Source: Candidatus Anstonellales archaeon | GTDB lineage: Archaea; Micrarchaeota; Micrarchaeia; Anstonellales; CG1-02-47-40 | Assembly (NCBI GenBank): GCA_038869735.1 | Contig: JAWCQO010000001.1 | Coordinates: forward strand, 106,967 to 170,966 | Direction: 5' to 3' | DNA: 64,000 bases | Shown here: one piece after another, positions 58,256 to 64,000 of the stretch | Numbering within the stretch: the stretch's first letter is position 1 | Layout of the letters: every line of letters starts with the position of its first letter | Notes under the pieces: generated by a model | Told to the model about the DNA's origin: nothing | Seen by the model: only the letters and a program-made list of their open reading frames with translations | The model's database searches: none | Made by a program: the position numbers and the translations under genes

Positions 58256-61200
58256 TTAAAGTAGAATCTCGTGAAAAGTGCCATCTTTTTCTTTTACACA
58301 TAATTTGAACTCTGAGTTTGATTCACCTCTTATCGAAATAGAGTGAGTTGAATAAGTTAGAGAAGGACAAGAGCCCAGAGAGAAAGAAAGTGGCTCTCCA
58401 ACAAGTGGATATGAGACAAATTGCGAAGCAAAATAGGCATCAGAGATTATTGCGGAGTGTAAAAATTTATCCGATTTATTTGGCGGAACGATATAGTAGA
58501 TATACGTGAATGGTGAGACAGCATAGCGGTTTTGTGGAAATACCTGTCCGTCCCTGTTCAGGGGATAAAACGGAATTCTTTCGGCTTTCTCATGATTTGT
58601 TCCTGTGTAATTTGCATTTACCAAATAAATGCTTGCAAACAAGTTATTTGCATATGTTGAAGCAGAATCTAGAGAGGATAATAAGGTAGTTCCTATTATG
58701 GAATATGTCTCTGTCCCAGAGATAAATGCAGCCACCGCAAGTATTATTGCAATGAACACTACCAGTGCAATTGCCAAAACCCAATATGGCTTTTCTTCTA
58801 TAAGCAACTTTCTTGATACAAACATTGCAACTGAACCAAATATCCCAAAAATCGAAATTGCATATAGAAGGAGGAGGGTGTTTAGCTCTATTACCATATA
58901 CTCTGCATCAATTACTATGGGTTGCATTCCTACTACTGACGAAATAAGCATCAATCCTGAAGAAAATGCAAACAGAACGAAGGCAAGTAATTCATAGGCA
59001 AGTTCAAGCAGATTTAGCCTGTATGTTGGAAGAATGTGGCTTACCTTAATTCGAGGTACTGAGAGCTGGATTAGAGGCTTTGGGGGATGGACTTCTGGAA
59101 CAACTATCCTTGGAAGTATTATTCTGATGTGGGGAAGGTAGAGATGAGGGATCTCAATTCTCATTTTTGGTACTCTGAAAACTGGTGCTCTAACCTTTAT
59201 TTTTGGAATTCTTAATATAGGAACCCTTATAAGCGGTGCGTAGAGGTGGAACTGAGGTATTACAATGCGTGGTATGGGTATAGAGAGCCGTATGTGGGGG
59301 AGGTGAATAGGCGGAAGGGAGATACGAATTGAAGGCATGGATATGTGAGGAAGTACTATCACTCTCTGAGATGGAAGAGTTTGTGGCTCTCTTGCGACTG
59401 CTTCTGTGGTGTGGATTGGTTTGTAGGGTCTTAGTGAGATATATTGTGAAGTAAGGTAAATGACACTTACAATAAGTCCACCTGCAATTATGGACAAAAC
59501 GGAATAGATGGCATCTATTTCAATTATATATTCTTGCTGCTCGATGCTAATGATACCTTCCTTGGTCTGGAAAAGGTATAATAATGAGACTGAAACAAGC
59601 AGAGCAACAAACATAATTCCATAAACGACTTTTGCCTGATGACTCCAGAAGACTTGTGCAAGATCTATTGTTGGAAAGAGTGGTTCCGGAGGAGCTTCTT
59701 CTACTTTTACTTCAAGCTTTCTCTTGGCTGCAATCTCAAGCTCTGGATAGTAGCGAACCTGAAGTGTGCTGACCTTGTGCTTTCTAAGTAAGATGACCAT
59801 TAAAGCAAGCAACGAACCTACAGAGATTGCTGCAAAAAGAACAAGCACATATGCGGCTCCAAAGAGGACTGAGTAGTAGGGAAGCTGACTTGGGGATGGC
59901 GGCTTTGGAATAAGCGTTTTGGGAGGGGCGTTCTTTGCAGAGAGTTTAGAAGCCTTAGCAAGTTTTAGGGCTTCTTCATAGTTTCCTTTTGAAAATGCAT
60001 ATAATGCGTTGTTTAGCTCCTCATAAGCCTGTCTTGTCTCTTTTCCGGTGGCTTCGTTCAATGCTTTCTTTGCCTCTTCGATTTCCTTCTGCGCCTCCTG
60101 CTTGAGAATCAGAGGTGAAATGACGCATCTGTTATCGATGCACTCCTCACCTTCCTTGCAGTCAAGTGATGAGCAACATTCATAATTTATCCAAGTGTGA
60201 TTAGCTGCATAGCCGCATTTTCCGCTTATTTGTAGACATCTACCCCAACTACAGTATTGATTATCTAAGCATTGAGAATCGTCATCGCATGAAGCTCGTA
60301 TGCAAAATCCTCCTACGCATATCTCTCCTTTCTTGCAATCAGAATCTGCAAGGCAGGCTAGGTCAGGTAGTGTCTGGTTGAGGACGATCTGAACGCACTT
60401 TCTTCCCTCGCATAGGTATCCGGAAGGGCAGTCCAAACTTGAGAGACATTGGGGTTCTTCTTTTTCTTTGGTACAGCTTACACTATATATTCGTGAGAAT
60501 GGGTAGAAATCTGTCTTTGAAAGCGAGAGAGAATACTGCCCTTGCGTTGGTGGAACAAAGGCTATCTTTCCATTTTTATCTGTTCTTCCTGAAGCAATTA
60601 TATTTCCGCCAATTCGTCCTTCTTCTCTTATAGAGTAGGATGCATCTTGAAGCGGAGAACCAGCATACTCAACGATTATGACTGATTTTGTTCCCGCACA
60701 ACCGATCCTTGCTACAACGCTGAATGTTTTGAGTGGTTCGCCTGGACAAATTCCGCAGTCCTCTGAGCAAGTGGCGCAATTTTCGCCTACAGAATAATGG
60801 CATACTCCGTCGCCGCAATAAGGCTTTATTACAATTAAGTATGCGGGGTCAGAAGATGTTTCAGTGAGAAGATAAATGTCATTTTCAAGTACCTTTGTTG
60901 CGTTTGCAACTATCCAACTTGACAGACATATGCTCTTCTCAAAATCCCACTTTGAGCATTTATAAAGAACTGCATTTTGTTCATCGCTTAAGGACAGATT
61001 GAGCCACGAATAGCTAAACGAAATATCTGCGTTTGTAAAGTTAAGTGATGTATTGAATGCTACCCCGCCCTTGAAGTTAAGGTCTCCAGAAGGAGCGTAT
61101 GCGAAGAGGTCCATTTGCAGATTTCCGCCATTTTCTCTTGAGACGTTTATTTCCATAAACGTTATGTTGAAGCTCCCGTTAAAGCTCTTTGTCTTCAGGT

Positions 61201-64000
61201 CAAGAATAGACTCTGACAATTCAACTACAAAACTGGAATTTCCAAGAAGATTCTTAACTATTGCAGTAGAATTGGGGTATAAGAAGGTCATATTGACGTA
61301 TAAATCGGATTGGTTTGCAGTTAGCGTTGAGAAGTGGAACTGTACAGGCTCGGAGACCTCAAAGTAGTCACTTGCATTTGCTGTGTTGCCGGCAGTATCA
61401 TTTGCATAGAAGGTTATGTTATACCTCCCATAAATTTGCGGTGTGACGTAGGTTGTTGGTATTGAGCTTATTTCAACCATTGATGAGTTTGGAAGTGTGA
61501 TGTTTGCCCACATCTTGTCAACCTGAACATTATCTGTTACAGTGGCGTAGAGATACACTTGAGATCCGTTTGAAGCGATTTTTGGAGTTATAGAAGTATC
61601 GACGACAACTGGGGGTGAAATATCATAAACAGAGATTGTTATGTTTATTATTTCTGTTCTAGTGTTTGACACAAAGCTTGAGTAATTAGTGGTATTGAAA
61701 TCCACAAAGAAAGCATGGATGGTAAAGAGGTTGCCAGTTGCATTCACATTCCAGCTGAAGGTACATGATTCATCCTTTTTTAGAGAGGTACAGTTGGTCT
61801 GCGGATTCGGGCTTATTGTATAGAAAGGAATCGCTCCTTGGACGGTCGAGATTGCTCCTGTCTTTGTGGTAGGTAGGATTATGTTATCAGTTGTATTCTG
61901 ACTCTTGTATTCGCTTGAGTTGCAGGATACCCTGAAAGTATAGGATGTATTCTCAGCCAATATAGAGTGGTTTTCATACAAAGAGCTTGTGGAATTGAAA
62001 CTCATTTGGAGTGGCTCGGTGTAGGCTGAATCTGGATCTGCCTGCTTTTTGAATTGGATGATACAGGTTCCTTCTGAAGGGCCTATTACGTCTCCGACTT
62101 GTCCTTGCGTGTAGTTTGCCAAGAACTTTATTTCTTTGCCAGCTGCTCTGCTCTTCCCTCCATACGGCATTCTGGGATTTGTCTCGCTCCAGATAACCAA
62201 GTAAGACTCATTGAGAAGGCCACCGGCGTATCCTGAAAATGAAGAGACATTGAACTCAATGTATGTGGGATACTGAACAAAGGGAATTTGGGTTGCTTTC
62301 CACTCTGGACAGCTGAATGATTCTTGATCAAAGTTCGGACAGTGCAGAATAGCGTCTACTTTATCCTCTGTGGGTAGGATTATTTTTGCTGATTCGATAG
62401 TAATATTTGAAACAGCAACTACGTCGGTCTTTATTCGCGAATCGTCCACATAGTCTATAACGACTTTTACTTCACCAGGCACCACTCCATATAATTCTAC
62501 TTTTGGTTGTGGCACGCTTTCAGCAATCCTGTAAAGGGCAGCTCTTTGTGGGGGGGAGATAGCTGAACCGGTAGTTGCTGCGTCCTGGCGCTTTACAAAC
62601 GTAATGTTGAATTTTCCATCAGTTCCGTTTGTTATGGTATATTCCCCTCCCTTACTAGTATTTTTTAAGGTAAAGACAACTGTGAGTTGCTGAGAAACAT
62701 TCTCAGTGGACTTGAGTATTTGGAGATTTACGTTTATGGAAGTATTCTGACCTAAGATAACTTCAACTGATGGAAGATAATAGGAAGCAAATCCGCTTTT
62801 TTCTAATCTTAGCGAGTAATTTGCTTCTGAGAGGTTTCCAATAACAAGCGGAGTCACGCCAATCGGACTTTCATTTAGATAGATGGTTGCGTTCTCAGGA
62901 GTTGAGTAAACCAAGATACTTCCATATTTTATCTGTTGGTTTTCTGCTGATATATTTTGTATGTGGTTTTGATCTTGTGTTTCTTTTTTGCTTATATTTA
63001 CCTCTTCGCCAATCACGTTTAGTATCACAAAGCCTTCTTTTCTTTCATCTTCCGGCGTCTTTAGCTGGTGGATTAGATTACTTGCAAGCTCTGATATGTC
63101 ATCAAGTATAGTTATATTTCCAAACAGCGGTAGTTCTATTGGATCAAGGGTCGCTTCAACTCCACCGCATTCCCCGCCAAGGCAAGTTACACGAGCAGTA
63201 AAGGTAAAGAATTCGCCTTGAACAACACTCGCATTTGATGAATGTGAAACAACGCTTGCCGCTAGGTGTCCCCAAGGTATGCTCCAATTGTTAGTTATAT
63301 TTGCTGTGTTTCCATATTCATCTATGCATGAAGCTGTAAGATTGAAGTCGCCCGAATCGTTTATAGTATGATTTACCTCGGCAATCCAGTCAGTTAGAAC
63401 AACGACTGTTGCATTTGATGTGTTGATCAAAGCAATTGTGTCTGGTTCATTTGTCAATAGATAGCTTGCGCGTACTATGTTGTTGTTAGGGTCAGTACAA
63501 CTTAAAGAGATATTTACAATTTTTTCACCATAGACAAATTCCGTGCAGTTTTTGTATATGCCGGTTTCATTGGAACAAGTCAGATTGCTTATTTCAGGAA
63601 TCTGGCCACCGGATATGTTTATTGAAAATATGGATTGCGCTCCGGTTGAGGAGAGACTGAATGAATTGTTGCAATAAGGTTGCCATGAATAATTGCCATT
63701 TGGGAGATTTCGCCATATTGTAAGATTTGAATTGTGCTGCGCTGGAGTGGATTCATTATAAGTGGTTCCGTTTATGATTACTGCGCAAGAGACTTCACCC
63801 ACTGGATTTTCAACATAAAATGTGAAGTTGATAAGTGTGGTGTCTATGAAAAGGGAGTTATTCTCCGGATATAAGGGGGTCAATGATGGTGGTGCTGCTT
63901 GTGAGGAAGCTCTTGGTCCCCAGTCCTGGCCATATCCTGTCCAGTTTCCTCCCTGAGTTGAGGCTGACAGTGGATAGCCGCTTCCATAATCTCCCCAGCC
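58256..64000 (-). CDS. Giant surface protein with PEGA, Cys-rich and Pro-patterned repeat regions (N-terminus outside window)
   Basis: At least 1914 residues; the frame is open to the right edge, so the true start is further on and the TTG at 63883 is internal. In order: an aromatic Gly-rich stretch (GYGQDWG), Ig-like domains, a PEGA domain (STPENATIYLNESPIGVTPL), more beta domains, a CGDGVC...GENC...CGIC unit, several C-x(5)-C units (for example CKKGEICVGGFC), a helical EAKKALNEATGKE segment, and membrane segments. A proline-patterned stretch of about 110 residues follows (plus 59040-59370), then more membrane segments and an outer C-terminal domain. It is probably an adhesin or coat-associated protein; the family is not recognised. 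Confidence 0.82.
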   Translation of the reverse strand, partial: GWGDYGSGYPLSASTQGGNWTGYGQDWGPRASSQAAPPSLTPLYPENNSLFIDTTLINFTFYVENPVGEVSCAVIINGTTYNESTPAQHNSNLTIWRNLPNGNYSWQPYCNNSFSLSSTGAQSIFSINISGGQIPEISNLTCSNETGIYKNCTEFVYGEKIVNISLSCTDPNNNIVRASYLLTNEPDTIALINTSNATVVVLTDWIAEVNHTINDSGDFNLTASCIDEYGNTANITNNWSIPWGHLAASVVSHSSNASVVQGEFFTFTARVTCLGGECGGVEATLDPIELPLFGNITILDDISELASNLIHQLKTPEDERKEGFVILNVIGEEVNISKKETQDQNHIQNISAENQQIKYGSILVYSTPENATIYLNESPIGVTPLVIGNLSEANYSLRLEKSGFASYYLPSVEVILGQNTSINVNLQILKSTENVSQQLTVVFTLKNTSKGGEYTITNGTDGKFNITFVKRQDAATTGSAISPPQRAALYRIAESVPQPKVELYGVVPGEVKVVIDYVDDSRIKTDVVAVSNITIESAKIILPTEDKVDAILHCPNFDQESFSCPEWKATQIPFVQYPTYIEFNVSSFSGYAGGLLNESYLVIWSETNPRMPYGGKSRAAGKEIKFLANYTQGQVGDVIGPSEGTCIIQFKKQADPDSAYTEPLQMSFNSTSSLYENHSILAENTSYTFRVSCNSSEYKSQNTTDNIILPTTKTGAISTVQGAIPFYTISPNPQTNCTSLKKDESCTFSWNVNATGNLFTIHAFFVDFNTTNYSSFVSNTRTEIINITISVYDISPPVVVDTSITPKIASNGSQVYLYATVTDNVQVDKMWANITLPNSSMVEISSIPTTYVTPQIYGRYNITFYANDTAGNTANASDYFEVSEPVQFHFSTLTANQSDLYVNMTFLYPNSTAIVKNLLGNSSFVVELSESILDLKTKSFNGSFNITFMEINVSRENGGNLQMDLFAYAPSGDLNFKGGVAFNTSLNFTNADISFSYSWLNLSLSDEQNAVLYKCSKWDFEKSICLSSWIVANATKVLENDIYLLTETSSDPAYLIVIKPYCGDGVCHYSVGENCATCSEDCGICPGEPLKTFSVVARIGCAGTKSVIIVEYAGSPLQDASYSIREEGRIGGNIIASGRTDKNGKIAFVPPTQGQYSLSLSKTDFYPFSRIYSVSCTKEKEEPQCLSSLDCPSGYLCEGRKCVQIVLNQTLPDLACLADSDCKKGEICVGGFCIRASCDDDSQCLDNQYCSWGRCLQISGKCGYAANHTWINYECCSSLDCKEGEECIDNRCVISPLILKQEAQKEIEEAKKALNEATGKETRQAYEELNNALYAFSKGNYEEALKLAKASKLSAKNAPPKTLIPKPPSPSQLPYYSVLFGAAYVLVLFAAISVGSLLALMVILLRKHKVSTLQVRYYPELEIAAKRKLEVKVEEAPPEPLFPTIDLAQVFWSHQAKVVYGIMFVALLVSVSLLYLFQTKEGIISIEQQEYIIEIDAIYSVLSIIAGGLIVSVIYLTSQYISLRPYKPIHTTEAVAREPQTLPSQRVIVLPHISMPSIRISLPPIHLPHIRLSIPIPRIVIPQFHLYAPLIRVPILRIPKIKVRAPVFRVPKMRIEIPHLYLPHIRIILPRIVVPEVHPPKPLIQLSVPRIKVSHILPTYRLNLLELAYELLAFVLFAFSSGLMLISSVVGMQPIVIDAEYMVIELNTLLLLYAISIFGIFGSVAMFVSRKLLIEEKPYWVLAIALVVFIAIILAVAAFISGTETYSIIGTTLLSSLDSASTYANNLFASIYLVNANYTGTNHEKAERIPFYPLNRDGQVFPQNRYAVSPFTYIYYIVPPNKSDKFLHSAIISDAYFASQFVSYPLVGEPLSFSLGSCPSLTYSTHSISIRGESNSEFKLCVKEKDGTFHEILL

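Overview
The window is archaeal chromosome. It encodes the archaeal forms of the release factor (NIKS and GGQ motifs), NMD3, TruD, Spt5, SecE, L11, tyrosyl- and histidyl-tRNA synthetases, an archaeal type IA topoisomerase, two FtsZ proteins, an ADP-dependent sugar kinase, an SRP RNA with the helix 8 signature, and tRNAs with introns and no encoded CCA. Promoters are archaeal: TATA boxes lie about 26 bases before many starts, giving leaderless mRNAs, while other genes carry strong GGTG/GGAG ribosome sites. A methanococcal-type S-layer gene, unusual tRNA introns and many secreted or membrane genes of unknown family suggest a DPANN-like or other small-genome lineage (Micrarchaeota or Diapherotrites would fit). 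That placement is inference.

Layout. 1-4.2 kb: a tight minus-strand metal operon (CopA cut by the left edge, two HMA proteins, a CPFC membrane protein, a cupredoxin-like protein) facing a membrane-bound winged-helix regulator. 4.2-9.4 kb: TRAM protein, surface protein, MgtA-type ATPase. 9.5-17 kb: tRNA-Ser, SRP RNA, FtsZ2-like, TruD, TopA, a Cys-rich surface protein, tRNA-His, an LPG-synthase-like protein, NMD3. 17-28 kb: DUF2070 protein, a glycosyltransferase, and a five-gene minus-strand module built round a VirB4/HerA-type ATPase whose VirB4 N-domain-like partner is a separate membrane gene, followed upstream by a GT39-like transferase. 28-35 kb: tRNA-Phe and all three glycine tRNAs, ADP-dependent kinase, secreted Lon-like S16 protease, aRF1, carbonic anhydrase, ArgG. 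35-46 kb: two related membrane proteins, the S-layer gene with a structured leader, a membrane-anchored double AAA ATPase, a repeat-bearing intergenic region, and a GH57/GT4 alpha-glucan pair. 46-58 kb: DUF4870 pair, agmatinase, TyrRS, FtsZ1-SecE-Spt5, a beta-propeller protein with L11, an HD phosphohydrolase with a Na+/H+ antiporter, thioredoxin-HisRS, ScpA-ScpB. 58-64 kb: a very large surface protein that runs off the right edge.

Points most worth following: introns at one same T-loop site in three tRNAs, one of which also has an anticodon intron; four genes whose best start is ATT, CTG, CTG or ACG, exactly 5 bases after a strong ribosome site; the split VirB4 module; the membrane-fused Cdc48-like ATPase; and the S-layer leader whose ribosome site is buried in a perfect hairpin. 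No insertion sequence or CRISPR array was seen.
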